Part shown: positions 46,797-55,396 of the stretch, in pieces
Layout of the letters: each line of letters begins with the position of its first letter
How positions within the stretch are numbered: position 1 is the first letter of the stretch
NCBI RefSeq assembly: GCF_020400725.1
Contig: NZ_JAINVG010000002.1
Coordinates: 1 to 64,000 of the forward strand
Length of the DNA stretch: 64,000 nucleotides
Reading direction: 5' to 3'
Origin: Streptomyces sp. NK15101
Lineage (GTDB): Bacteria > Actinomycetota > Actinomycetes > Streptomycetales > Streptomycetaceae
Notes under the pieces: generated by a model
What the model saw: the letters and a program-made list of their open reading frames with translations, nothing else
Told to the model about the DNA's origin: nothing
Databases searched by the model: none
Made by a program: the position numbers and the translations under genes

Positions 46797-47501
46797 ATGT
46801 CCGAACGCGTGGTCCCCGAAAGCAGGCGGCAGCGCCGCCGCCCCACCAAGCAGGGCGCCGTCCTCTCGGAGCGGCTCATCGTCGAGACCGCGCTGCGCCT
46901 GATCGCGCAGCACGGCGCGGAAGCCCTCTCGGTACGGAGGCTGGGCGCCGCGCTCGGCGCCGACCCCACGGCCCTGTACCGCTACTTCCGGAACACGGAC
47001 GCCCTGCTCCTCGCCGTGGCGGACGAGATCATCGGCCGCGCGCAGGAAGGCTGGACGGCCACCGGCGACTGGCGAACGGACCTGCGTGAGCTGGGCCTCC
47101 GCATCCACGGCTGCTACCAGGCCTACCCGCAGGCGGCGGCCCTCGCGGCCCACCGCACCACCGGCCGGCCGTACGAGACCCGGGCCGTCGAGCGGATCCT
47201 CGGCGTCCTGCGCTCGGCCGGCTTCCCGGACGCCCTCGCCGTGCGGATCTACCACGCCTTCGTCGACCAGGCCCTCGCCTTCGCGGCCCAGGACGCCGCC
47301 GCGCTCGCCCTGCCGCCCGCCGCCCGGGAGAAGGAGGCGGAGGTCTGGCACGCGGTCTACGGCAGGCTGTCGCCCGACACCCATCCGAACATCGCCGCGA
47401 CCTTCCCCCTGCTCGCCGCCGACATGCGCGACAGCGGCTACCCGTTCGCCCTGGAACTCCTGCTCGGGGCGGTGGCGGCGCTGCGTCCGGCGGACGGTTG
47501 A
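46797..47501 (+). CDS. TetR-family transcriptional regulator
   Basis: This 234-residue protein has a TetR N-terminal HTH (LIVETALRLIAQHGAEALSV, RRLGAALGADPTALYRYFRN) preceded by an Arg-rich arm, and an all-helical ligand domain with a TetR_C-type C-terminus. It diverges from the YtcJ-like amidohydrolase gene with the dyad at 46767-46785 between them, so it probably represses that gene and itself. No inducer can be read. Confidence 0.9.
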   Translation: MSERVVPESRRQRRRPTKQGAVLSERLIVETALRLIAQHGAEALSVRRLGAALGADPTALYRYFRNTDALLLAVADEIIGRAQEGWTATGDWRTDLRELGLRIHGCYQAYPQAAALAAHRTTGRPYETRAVERILGVLRSAGFPDALAVRIYHAFVDQALAFAAQDAAALALPPAAREKEAEVWHAVYGRLSPDTHPNIAATFPLLAADMRDSGYPFALELLLGAVAALRPADG

Positions 47502-47542
47502 CCCGAGGTCCTGAGACCGGGGGAAGGGCCTGGGGGGGGGCG

Positions 47543-47601
47543 CCGCGGCGCGGACCGGATGCGGGGCTCGCGGGGGCTCCGCGGCGCGGACCGGATGCGG
47601 G
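47543..47601. repeat. 23-bp direct repeat, two copies, 36 bp apart
   Basis: Bases 47543-47565 and 47579-47601 are identical (CCGCGGCGCGGACCGGATGC and three more G). They lie between the TetR gene and the C15-like peptidase gene. Confidence 0.7.
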
Positions 47602-47682
47602 ACCGGTGAGGGCACCGTGGCGCGAGTCGCCTTGTGCGGAGAGACTTCTGACGAAGCGACACGTCCGCGCGAAAGGACCCAC

Positions 47683-48921
47683 GTGCTCTCCATACGCAGC
47701 GCACTCGCCCTCCCCCTCGCCGCCGCCTCCCTGGCCCTGGCGACCCCGCCCGCCCCGGCGGCCGGGACGGCCGCCGTCTCCGTCGAGGAGGCCCGGCTCG
47801 ACCGGGCCGCACCCCGGGAGATCCTGCGGAGCAGCGGATTCGACTCCCTGGCACCGGAGTTCGCCGAGGCCCTCGCCGCCTCCGACTCCTTCGCCGCGGC
47901 CGAGAGGACGGTCGGCCGTTACGGATCGGGGCTCTGGCGACGGGCCGTGGACCGGGCGCAGGGCCGGGGCGACGCGGGCGGCACCCTTTCGCGGGACGAC
48001 GACCGGCCGCTGTACTGGTCGCGCCTCGCGCTCACCCGCGAACTCCGCTCCTGGCAGCCGGGTTTCACGATCACCGAGGAGGGCCGGACCCGGCTGCTCG
48101 ACCGGCTCGAACGCTCCTCGCGCGGCCAGGACTCGATCCGCCACCCGGCCGGGAAGGGCGTGAAGCGGATCCTGCTGACCGGCTTCGACCCGTTCACGCT
48201 CGACCGGGACACCCGGATCAGCAACCCGTCCGGGGCCGCGGCGCTCGCCCTGGACGGCACCTGGCTGCGGACCTCCGACGGCTCCCTCGCCCGGGTCGAG
48301 ACGGCCGTCTTCCCCGTCCGCTGGCAGGACTTCGCCGACGGAACGGTCGAGCGGACGCTGCGCCCGCACCTGCCGGAGGTGGACCTCTTCACCACGGTGA
48401 GCCAGGGCCGGCCCGGCCGCTTCGACATCGAGCGGACCAACGGGGCCTGGCGCGGCGGCTTCCCCGACAACGAGAACCTGTCGCGCACCGGGACCGTGCC
48501 CGTCGCCGACCCGGCCACGCAGCCGCAGTGGACGTCGACGACCCTTCCGCACGCGGCGATCACGGCGGCGTCCACCGGCCGTTTCCCGGTCTACGACAAC
48601 ACCTCGGTGACCGAGCTGCCGGCCGGGGCGGTCACGCCCGTGGTCCGCCCCGACGGGCCGACGCCCGGCTCCGCGGCCCGGGCGGGCGGCGGCGGGAACT
48701 ACCTGTCCAACGAGATCGCCTACCGGGCCACCCTGCTGCGCGACCGCCTCGGCCTGGCGGACCTGCCCGGCGGCCATGTGCACACGCCGGTCCTCCAGTT
48801 CGGCCCGGGCAACACCGACCCGGCGACGGGCACGGTCACCGACGCCGAGTTCGTACGGAACCGGCTCGACATCATCGCCCAGGTGCGGGCGATCGTCGCC
48901 GTGGCCGCCGGGTCGCGGTAG
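47683..48921 (+). CDS. secreted C15 (pyroglutamyl peptidase)-like protein with Cys-to-Ser change
   Basis: This 412-residue protein starts with GTG at 47683 behind AAAGGA and has a signal peptide (SALALPLAAASLALATPPAP). A helical region (about residues 30-160) of unknown function precedes a C15 peptidase-like domain beginning RILLTGFDPFTL. QGRPGRFDIERTNG holds the expected Glu (250). In the GGNYLSNEIAYR segment the catalytic Cys of true pyroglutamyl peptidases (YVCN) is Ser342, and His367 follows 25 residues later, matching the usual 24-residue spacing. Pcp removes N-terminal pyroglutamate in the cytoplasm; this exported, Cys-lacking version either uses Ser or is not a peptidase. Confidence 0.8.
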   Translation: MLSIRSALALPLAAASLALATPPAPAAGTAAVSVEEARLDRAAPREILRSSGFDSLAPEFAEALAASDSFAAAERTVGRYGSGLWRRAVDRAQGRGDAGGTLSRDDDRPLYWSRLALTRELRSWQPGFTITEEGRTRLLDRLERSSRGQDSIRHPAGKGVKRILLTGFDPFTLDRDTRISNPSGAAALALDGTWLRTSDGSLARVETAVFPVRWQDFADGTVERTLRPHLPEVDLFTTVSQGRPGRFDIERTNGAWRGGFPDNENLSRTGTVPVADPATQPQWTSTTLPHAAITAASTGRFPVYDNTSVTELPAGAVTPVVRPDGPTPGSAARAGGGGNYLSNEIAYRATLLRDRLGLADLPGGHVHTPVLQFGPGNTDPATGTVTDAEFVRNRLDIIAQVRAIVAVAAGSR

Positions 48922-48939
48922 CGCTTCGCGCGACCGTCG

Positions 48940-49004
48940 GCGCCCCCTTCGTCCCGCGGGCGGAGGGGGCGCGCCGCCGCCGGGAGCCCGTGGGGCGGCG
49001 CGCC
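48940..49004. terminator. overlapping hairpins between convergent C15-like and IclR genes
   Basis: GCGCCCCCT (48940-48948) pairs with AGGGGGCGC (48964-48972), and GGCGCGCCGCC (48968-48978) pairs with GGCGGCGCGCC (48994-49004). The two stems share bases 48968-48972, so they exclude each other. They lie between convergent stops and probably terminate both transcripts. Confidence 0.6.
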
Positions 49005-49014
49005 CGTCGGCCCG

Positions 49015-50796
49015 TCAGCCCGTCGTGACCGGGGAGAAGCGGCCCACCGCGGCCAGGTCCGCGCTGATCAGCGCGGCCGTCTCGCGCAGCGGCGGCAGCA
49101 GGGCGGCGAGGCTCTCCTCCGGGGTGGCCCGGCCCGCGTGCAGGGCCACGTTGACCGCGGCGACCGCCCGGCCCGCACCGTCCGTGACCGCCACCGCCAG
49201 CGAGCGGAGCCCCTCCTCCAACTCCTGCTCCACCCACCCGTAGCCGCGTGCCGCGGTCGCCGCCACGGCCTCGTCGAGCCCCTCGTGGGTCGTCACCGTG
49301 CGCGGGGTGAGCGCCTCCGGCGTGATCCGGCCGAGCCGCGCGGCGCGCTCCGCCGCGGGCAGCGCCCCGAGCAGGACGCGGCCCATGGAGGTCGCGTACG
49401 CGGGGAGCCGGGTGCCCACCGTGATGTCGATGTGCATGATGCGGGTGCCGGCGACCCGGGCGACGTACCGGATGTCGTCCCCGTCGAGCACGGCGACGGA
49501 CGCCGACTCGTGGATCCGCAGCACGAGGGCGACGAGGTGCGGGGTGGCGATCTCCGGCAGGGTCAGGCCGGAGAGCCGGGCGTAGCCGAGCTCCAGGACC
49601 CGGGGGAGGACGAGGAAACCGTCCGGCTCCTCCCGTACGTATCCCAGATGGCGCAGGGTGATCAGCGACCGGCGGGCGGTCGCGCGGGGCAGCCCGGTCA
49701 GCCGGGCGAGTTCGGCGAGCCGGACGGGCCCCCGGACGGAACCGAAGGCGCGCAGGACGTCGAGGCCGCGCGCGAGCGACTGGAGGAAGCCCGAGCCGAG
49801 CTCTTCCTTGAGCGTGGGCGCCGAAGCCGTCGGCGCGGGCGCCGGTTCGGCGGGGGCGGGTGCCGCCGCCAGCGCGGCCTCCATCGCCGTGACCGCGCGG
49901 CGGAGCGGCGGCAGGGCCTGCGCCGCGAGGGACGCGGCGCTGTGCCGGCTGGTGTGGCTGACGACGCTGACCGCGCAGACCGCCGTGCCGTCCGGTCCCC
50001 GCACCGGCAGCGCGACGGCGAGCAGACCCGGCTCGATCAGCTGGTCGTCCACGGCGAGTCCGGACTCGCGGGCCTCCCGCACCCGGTCGAGGAACTCCGC
50101 CTCGACCTCCTCGGGGGCGGGGGCCGTCCCGGCCGGCCGCGGCGGCACGGAGGGGAAGCCGGCGTCCAGGGGGTCCTTCGCGCGCCGGTCCCGCCACCGG
50201 TCGAGGTCCGCCGCGTCCCAGGCCGCGGCGAACAGGGCGCCGGGCGCGCAGCGTTCGGCCGGCAGGAGGTCCCCGGTCCGGAAGGAGATCGCCATCGCCC
50301 GGCGGCGGGTGGCCTGGGCGAGGAAGCGGACGCCGTCGCCGTCCGGGACGGCCACGGACACCGACTCGTCGAGCGCGTCGGCGAGGGCGACGGCATGCGG
50401 TCCGAGGAGCTCCGGCAGTCCGCAGGAGGCCAGATAGGCGTTGCCGAGCTCGGCGGCTCCGGGCGCGAGCAGCAGGTCGCGGCCCTCGGCCCTGAGGACG
50501 CCGAGGCGGACGAGGGTCGTCGCGACCCGGTCGACGGTGGAGCGGGCGAGCCCGGTCGTCCGGGCGAGGTCGCCGGGGCGGTGCCGGACCTCGGGGCCCG
50601 CGGCCATGACGCGGAGCACGGCGAGCCCGCGTTCGAGCGGCCCGACCAGCTCGTCGGGTGCGCCCGGCGCTTCGGGGGCGGTCGATACGCCGGGCGCGCC
50701 CTGTGCCTCGGCCGCGGCCGGTCCGGCGGGTGCGCCCCCTCCGTCGGCCGCGGCCGGCCGGTCGGGTGCGTCCGGGGCCTCGATCGGCTGCGGCAT
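49015..50796 (-). CDS. double-domain IclR-family regulator of the beta-ketoadipate cluster
   Basis: This 593-residue protein contains two complete IclR units in tandem. The first (about residues 55-310) has HTH LERGLAVLRVMAAGPEVRHR, then PGDLARTTGLARSTVDRVAT; the second (about 330-593) has LARGLDVLRAFGSVRGPVRL, then AELARLTGLPRATARRSLIT, followed by an effector domain with IMHIDITVGTRLPAYATSMG. IclR proteins normally have one unit of about 250 residues. The second half resembles PcaR/PcaU-type regulators of protocatechuate catabolism. It diverges from pcaI with a 16-bp dyad between them. Two HTHs in one chain could contact two half-sites without dimerisation. Confidence 0.87.
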   Translation of the reverse strand: MPQPIEAPDAPDRPAAADGGGAPAGPAAAEAQGAPGVSTAPEAPGAPDELVGPLERGLAVLRVMAAGPEVRHRPGDLARTTGLARSTVDRVATTLVRLGVLRAEGRDLLLAPGAAELGNAYLASCGLPELLGPHAVALADALDESVSVAVPDGDGVRFLAQATRRRAMAISFRTGDLLPAERCAPGALFAAAWDAADLDRWRDRRAKDPLDAGFPSVPPRPAGTAPAPEEVEAEFLDRVREARESGLAVDDQLIEPGLLAVALPVRGPDGTAVCAVSVVSHTSRHSAASLAAQALPPLRRAVTAMEAALAAAPAPAEPAPAPTASAPTLKEELGSGFLQSLARGLDVLRAFGSVRGPVRLAELARLTGLPRATARRSLITLRHLGYVREEPDGFLVLPRVLELGYARLSGLTLPEIATPHLVALVLRIHESASVAVLDGDDIRYVARVAGTRIMHIDITVGTRLPAYATSMGRVLLGALPAAERAARLGRITPEALTPRTVTTHEGLDEAVAATAARGYGWVEQELEEGLRSLAVAVTDGAGRAVAAVNVALHAGRATPEESLAALLPPLRETAALISADLAAVGRFSPVTTG

Positions 50797-50913
50797 CGTC
50801 CGGACTCCTCGTGGGTGGTGGGTGGAGCGGCACCGGGAGACGGCGCGGGGAAACCGTACCCGCGCCGTTGACATGGCCCGTGGCGCGGATGGACACTCAC
50901 CCCCGCCAAAATT

Positions 50914-50929
50914 CTGAACTCAAGTTCAG
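50914..50929. promoter_or_regulatory. IclR operator candidate CTGAACT-CA-AGTTCAG
   Basis: This perfect dyad with 7-bp arms lies 47 bases before the pcaI start and 118 bases from the divergent IclR start. IclR-family pca regulators bind palindromes of this size, so it is the likely operator for pcaIJH(G). Confidence 0.7.
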
Positions 50930-50975
50930 CAGGCGAACACGCGCAGCGTCAATCCCGAGTGAAACGGGTCGTTAC

Positions 50976-51734
50976 ATGGACAAAGTGGTCGCCAGTGCCG
51001 CCGAAGCGGTGGCGGACATCGAGGACGGCGCCTCGCTCGCCGTCGGAGGCTTCGGACTGAGCGGCGTACCGGACGTGCTCATCCGCGCCCTGCACGCCCA
51101 CGGCCCCGGGGACCTCTCCGTCGTCTCCAACAACTGCGGCGTCGACGGCGGAGGCCTGGGCGTCCTCCTCGCGGCCGGCCGCATCAGCCGCGTCACCGGC
51201 TCCTACATCGGTGACAACAAGGAGTTCGCCCGCCGCTACCTCGGCGGCGAGCTCGAACTGGAACTCACCCCCCAGGGCACCCTGGCCGAACGGCTCCGCG
51301 CCGGCGGCTGCGGCATCCCCGCCTTCTTCACCCCCGCCGGGACCGGAACCCAGGTCGGCGAGGGCGGACTGCCCTGGCGGTACGCGGCCGACGGCACGGT
51401 CGCCGTCGCCTCCCCGCCCAAGGAGGTCCGCGAGTACGACGGACGTCCGTACGTCCTCGAGCACGGCATCACCACCGACTTCGCGCTCGTCCGCGCGGCC
51501 CGCGGCGACCGGCACGGCAACCTCGTCTTCGCCCGCGCCGCCCGCAACTTCAACCCGCTCGCCGCCATGGCCGGCCGCATCACCATCGCCGAGGTGGAAG
51601 AGCTCGTCGAACCCGGCGGCCTCGACCCCGACCAGGTCCACCTACCGGGCGTCTTCGTCCAGCGGGTGCTGGCCCTCACCCCCGCCCAGGCCGCCGACAA
51701 GGGCATCGAACGAAGGACGGTACGCACCCGATGA
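50976..51734 (+). CDS. pcaI: 3-oxoadipate CoA-transferase subunit A
   Basis: This is a 252-residue class I CoA-transferase alpha subunit. [20 protein letters not shown] is the conserved N-terminal glycine motif, and [20 protein letters not shown] followed by [20 protein letters not shown] completes the signature. With subunit B it moves CoA from succinyl-CoA to 3-oxoadipate, the penultimate step of the protocatechuate branch of the beta-ketoadipate pathway. The identification as pcaI rather than an acetoacetate transferase rests on the next genes (pcaJ, pcaH, pcaG'). The ATG at 50976 has only a weak ribosome-binding site. An IclR-type dyad lies upstream. Confidence 0.87.
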   Translation: MDKVVASAAEAVADIEDGASLAVGGFGLSGVPDVLIRALHAHGPGDLSVVSNNCGVDGGGLGVLLAAGRISRVTGSYIGDNKEFARRYLGGELELELTPQGTLAERLRAGGCGIPAFFTPAGTGTQVGEGGLPWRYAADGTVAVASPPKEVREYDGRPYVLEHGITTDFALVRAARGDRHGNLVFARAARNFNPLAAMAGRITIAEVEELVEPGGLDPDQVHLPGVFVQRVLALTPAQAADKGIERRTVRTR

Positions 51735-52372
51735 GCTGGACCAGGGACGAGATGGCGGCCCGTGCCGCCCGCGAGCTGACGGACGGTTCGTACGTCAACC
51801 TCGGCATCGGACTGCCCACCCGCGTGCCGAACTTCCTCCCCGACGGCGTCGACGTCGTCCTCCACTCCGAGAACGGGCTCCTCGGCACCGGCCCCTACCC
51901 GTACGAGGACGAGGTCGACCCCGACCTGATCAACGCGGGCAAGGAGACGGTCACCGTCCTGCCCGGCGCCGCGTTCTTCGACTCCGCGCTCTCCTTCGGC
52001 ATGATCCGCGGCGGCCACATCGACACGGCGATCCTCGGCGCCATGCAGGTCTCCGCCCGCGGCGACCTCGCCAACTGGACGATCCCCGGCCGCATGGTCA
52101 AGGGCATGGGCGGCGCCATGGACCTCGTCCACGGAGCCCGCCGGGTCATCGTCCTCACGGAGCACACCGCCAAGGACGGCACCCCCAAGCTCGTCGAGGA
52201 GTGCTCCCTGCCGCTCACCGGCCGCACCTGCGTCGACCGGATCATCACCGACCTCGGCGTCCTCGACGTCACCGAGGACGGACTCCGGCTCGTCGAGACC
52301 GCCCCCGGCGTCACCCCCCAGGACATCGTCCGCCTGACGGCGGCCCCCGTGAAGGTGGAAACCGCAGCATGA
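51731..52372 (+). CDS. pcaJ: 3-oxoadipate CoA-transferase subunit B
   Basis: This 213-residue class I CoA-transferase beta subunit has [20 protein letters not shown] and SENGLLG, whose Glu is the catalytic residue that forms the glutamyl-CoA thioester, then [20 protein letters not shown]. It forms the active transferase with the PcaI-like subunit whose stop overlaps its start by ATGA. Its stop overlaps the pcaH start the same way, so pcaIJH are translationally coupled. Confidence 0.9.
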   Translation: MSWTRDEMAARAARELTDGSYVNLGIGLPTRVPNFLPDGVDVVLHSENGLLGTGPYPYEDEVDPDLINAGKETVTVLPGAAFFDSALSFGMIRGGHIDTAILGAMQVSARGDLANWTIPGRMVKGMGGAMDLVHGARRVIVLTEHTAKDGTPKLVEECSLPLTGRTCVDRIITDLGVLDVTEDGLRLVETAPGVTPQDIVRLTAAPVKVETAA

Positions 52373-53121
52373 TCCCGACCCAGCAGGACGTCTCGAAGGA
52401 GATCGACGCCCGGCGCGAGGAGTACCTCCGCGCCGGCGAGACCCGGCACCACCCCGCCCGCGACTACCCGCCCTACCGCAGCAGCGCGCTGCGCCACCCC
52501 CGGCAGCCGCTGGTCGCCGTGCGCGACCCCGAGGCCGTCGAACTCTCCGGACCGGTCTTCGGAGCCACCGACGTCACCGCCCTCGACGCCGACCTCACCC
52601 GCGGCGGCACCGGCGAACCCCTCGGCGAGCGGATCACCGTCACCGGGCGCGTCCTCGACCGGGCCGGCCGTCCCGTCCGCGGCCAGCTCGTCGAGGTCTG
52701 GCAGGCCAACGCCGCCGGACGCTACGCCCACCGGCTCGACCAGCACCCGGCCCCGCTCGACCCCCACTTCACCGGCGCCGGCCGCTGCCTGACGGACGAC
52801 CGGGGCACGTACCGCTTCACCACGATCCGTCCCGGCGCCTACCCCTGGCGCAACCACACCAACGCCTGGCGCCCCGCGCACATCCACTTCTCCCTCTTCG
52901 GCAGCGCCTTCACCCAGCGGCTCGTCACCCAGATGTACTTCCCCGGCGACCCGCTCTTCGCCTACGACCCGATCCTCCAGTCGGTCACCGACGACGCCGC
53001 CCGCGCCCGGCTCGTCGCCGCCTACGACCACGACCTCACCACCCCCGAACACGCCCTCGGCTACCGCTGGGACATCGTCCTCGACGGGCCCGCCGCGACC
53101 TGGATCGAGGAAGGCCGATGA
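52369..53121 (+). CDS. pcaH: protocatechuate 3,4-dioxygenase beta subunit
   Basis: This 250-residue intradiol dioxygenase beta subunit opens protocatechuate between its two hydroxylated carbons. [20 protein letters not shown] carries one Fe(III) Tyr ligand, [20 protein letters not shown] the second Tyr and the two His ligands, and [18 protein letters not shown] the C-terminal fold. All four iron ligands are present. The active enzyme needs a PcaG alpha subunit. The pcaG start overlaps the pcaH stop by ATGA as usual, but pcaG here is cut after about 55 codons, so PcaH may have no working partner in this cluster. Confidence 0.92.
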   Translation: MIPTQQDVSKEIDARREEYLRAGETRHHPARDYPPYRSSALRHPRQPLVAVRDPEAVELSGPVFGATDVTALDADLTRGGTGEPLGERITVTGRVLDRAGRPVRGQLVEVWQANAAGRYAHRLDQHPAPLDPHFTGAGRCLTDDRGTYRFTTIRPGAYPWRNHTNAWRPAHIHFSLFGSAFTQRLVTQMYFPGDPLFAYDPILQSVTDDAARARLVAAYDHDLTTPEHALGYRWDIVLDGPAATWIEEGR

Positions 53122-53303
53122 CCGGCACGCCCAGCACCGCGCTCCCGACCCCCGCCCAGACCGTCGGCCCCTTCTACGGCTACGCGCTGCCCTTCCCCGG
53201 CGGCCCCGACCTCGCCCCCGCCGGGCACCCGGACACCCTCACCGTCCACGGTCACGGCCGCCCGGCCGGTGCCGGCGCCCCGGTCGGGGGGCCGTCGTGC
53301 TGA
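53118..53303 (+). pseudogene. pcaG: truncated protocatechuate 3,4-dioxygenase alpha subunit
   Basis: Only 61 codons remain of a gene that normally encodes about 190-200 residues. TPAQTVGPFYGYALPFPGGP and HPDTLTVHGHGRPAGAGAPV follow PcaG, then the frame reads GGPSC and stops. The intradiol fold core and its contacts to PcaH are missing, so it cannot form the alpha subunit. The homology ends at about base 53285; twelve bases later the GTG of an FtsX-type permease begins, with no pcaB, pcaL or the remaining half of pcaG. This is a deletion or recombination junction (inference from abrupt loss of homology). Confidence 0.85.
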
Positions 53304-55396
53304 CCGTCGTCCTCTCCGGGCTCCGCGTCCGCTGGGCCTCCTTCCTCGGCGGGTTCGTCGCGCTCGCGCTCGGTGTCGGGCTGCTCGCCACCATGGGGCT
53401 CGGCCTCTCCGCCACCTTTCACGCGCCCGAACGTTCCCCCCAGCGGTTCGCGTCCTCCCCCGTCGTCGTCCAGGGCCGGGACCGGCTGACACTCGACGTG
53501 CGGCGCGGGCCCGACACCGTGTCCGTGGAGCGGCGGCTCGACCGTCCACAAGCTGTGGACGGAGAAGTGCTCCGCGAACTCCGCGCCCGCTGGACCGTCA
53601 CCACCTCCGGCGGTCCCGACGCCGTCGGCGTCGACGCCCCCGCCGCCGAGGTCCGGGCGCTCGTCGGCGACCGCGCCCGGGTCCTCACCGGGAGCGAGCG
53701 CGGGCTGGCCGACCCCGACCCCGAGCGGGACGCCCGCGCGCTCGTCGCCCTCAACGCCCTCCTCGGCACCTCCGGCGGCGTCACCGCCTTCGTCTCCGTC
53801 TTCGTCGTCGCCTCCACCTTCGCCTTCGCCGTCGCGCTGCGGCGGCGCGAATTCGGACTCCTCCGGACCGCGGGGGCCACCCCCGGCCAGATCCGGCGGC
53901 TCCTCCTCGCCGAGGCGGCGGCGCTCGGCGTGCTCGCCTCCGCCGCCGGGTGCGCGCTCGGCGCCCTCGGCGCGCCCCTCCTCGCCCGGACCCTGGTCGA
54001 CGGCGGCCTCGCGCCCGCGTGGTTCACGACCGGCGGAGCCTCCTGGCCCTTCCACGCGGCCTTCTGGACCGGCGTGACCGTCGCCCTCACCGGGGCCGTC
54101 GCCGCGTCCCGGCGGGCCGGGAAGGTCGGCCCGACGGCCGCGCTGCGCGAAGCGGACGTCGACGCCGACGCCCTGCCCCTCGGCCGGGCCGTCCTCGGCA
54201 CGCTCCTGCTCCTGGCCGGACTCGGGCTCCTCGTCCAGACCTGCGCCGCCGAGCCGTCCGCGCTGCTCAAGCGGAAGACGTACACGACCCTCCCGATGCT
54301 CCTGATCACCGGCGTCGCCCTGCTCTCCCCGCTCCTCGTCCGGCCGGCGGCCCGGCTGCTGCGGTCACGCGGCGCGGTGGGGACGCTCGTGCGGGAGAAC
54401 AGCGCGGCCGCCGTCCGCCGCACCGCCGCCGTCGCCGCGCCCGTCCTCGTGACCGTGGCGCTCGCCGGGACGCTGTTCGGCTCGGCGACGAGCGTCACGC
54501 GCGCGAAGGAGGCGGAGTCGCGGCAGCAGACGGCCGCTCAGTACGTGGCGGGGGGCGAGGACTTGAGGCCGGTGGCGGCACCGCCCGGGGCCGTGGTGTC
54601 CCCCACCGGGGCGACCTCCGTCTTCGTACGGGACGGGGCCGAGGCCGTCGTGAAGTACGGGGCGCGGGCGGTCGCCGACCCGGCCGCGTTCGCGGAGCTC
54701 GCCCGGCTGCCGGTGGTCGCCGGGGACCTGCGGGACCTGGACGACCGGTCGATCGTCGTCAACGAGGAGTTCGAGCGGCACCGGGTCGGCGAGACGGTGG
54801 ACGTGTGGCGGGCGGACGGGAGCGGACCGGTACGGCTCCGGGTGGCGGCCGTCCTCGCGCTCGGCACCGGCGACAACGGCCCCTACGTCACCCGGGCGAA
54901 CGCGCCGGGCGCCGCCCTCGACCGCATCGACGCGCGCGGGGGCGGGGCGGCGACGGTCCGGGCCCTGGAGGCGAGCGGCGGGACCGTCCGCACGGCCCCG
55001 CCGCGCACGGCGGGCGGCAGCCCGCAGAACCGGCTCGGCATGATCCTGGTCCTCGGCATCGCCCTCGCCTACACGGTGATCGGCCTCGCCAACACCCTGC
55101 TGATGGCGACCTCGGTACGGGGCGGGGAACTGGCCTCGCTGCGGCTCGCCGGGGCCACCCGCAGCCAGATCCTGCGGGTCGTGACGGGCGAGGCGGCGCT
55201 CGCCGTCGCCATCGGCGCGGCGCTCGGCCTGGTGGTGACGGCGGTCGTCCTGGGCGCCCTGGGAGCGGGCCTCGCGGCCCTCTCGGCGCCCGTGGCCCTG
55301 GCCCTGCCGTGGACGGTGGTCGGCGCGGCGGCGGGCACCTGCGCGACGGTCGCGGTCGGCGCGGCGGCGCTTCCCGCGTGGCGCCTCACGCGCTGA
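53297..55396 (+). CDS. FtsX-like ABC permease, orphan
   Basis: This 699-residue membrane protein belongs to the FtsX/MacB-type permease family of efflux and cell-wall ABC systems. It has an N-terminal helix (LRVRWASFLGGFVALALGVG), three TM helices after about residue 155 (FVSVFVVASTFAFAVALRRR, then EFGLLRTAGATPGQIRRLLL), a second extracellular region and a C-terminal set (MILVLGIALAYTVIGLANTL, ASLRLAGATRSQILRVVTGE). The first extracellular domain looks about 80-100 residues shorter than in the full-length relatives I recall. The ATPase gene that should precede it is absent, and its GTG start overlaps the broken pcaG end. It may be non-functional, or paired with an ATPase elsewhere. Confidence 0.82.
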   Translation: MLTVVLSGLRVRWASFLGGFVALALGVGLLATMGLGLSATFHAPERSPQRFASSPVVVQGRDRLTLDVRRGPDTVSVERRLDRPQAVDGEVLRELRARWTVTTSGGPDAVGVDAPAAEVRALVGDRARVLTGSERGLADPDPERDARALVALNALLGTSGGVTAFVSVFVVASTFAFAVALRRREFGLLRTAGATPGQIRRLLLAEAAALGVLASAAGCALGALGAPLLARTLVDGGLAPAWFTTGGASWPFHAAFWTGVTVALTGAVAASRRAGKVGPTAALREADVDADALPLGRAVLGTLLLLAGLGLLVQTCAAEPSALLKRKTYTTLPMLLITGVALLSPLLVRPAARLLRSRGAVGTLVRENSAAAVRRTAAVAAPVLVTVALAGTLFGSATSVTRAKEAESRQQTAAQYVAGGEDLRPVAAPPGAVVSPTGATSVFVRDGAEAVVKYGARAVADPAAFAELARLPVVAGDLRDLDDRSIVVNEEFERHRVGETVDVWRADGSGPVRLRVAAVLALGTGDNGPYVTRANAPGAALDRIDARGGGAATVRALEASGGTVRTAPPRTAGGSPQNRLGMILVLGIALAYTVIGLANTLLMATSVRGGELASLRLAGATRSQILRVVTGEAALAVAIGAALGLVVTAVVLGALGAGLAALSAPVALALPWTVVGAAAGTCATVAVGAAALPAWRLTR

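Noticed and set aside
50868..50873. TTGACA as a -35 element for pcaI
   Set aside because: No acceptable -10 lies 16-19 bp downstream; the hexamer at that distance is GGACAC. The pca promoter could not be placed.
53250..53330. Attachment site or insertion-sequence scar at the pcaG break
   Set aside because: No integrase, transposase, target-site duplication or terminal inverted repeat is visible on either side, so a simple deletion or illegitimate recombination is the safer reading.
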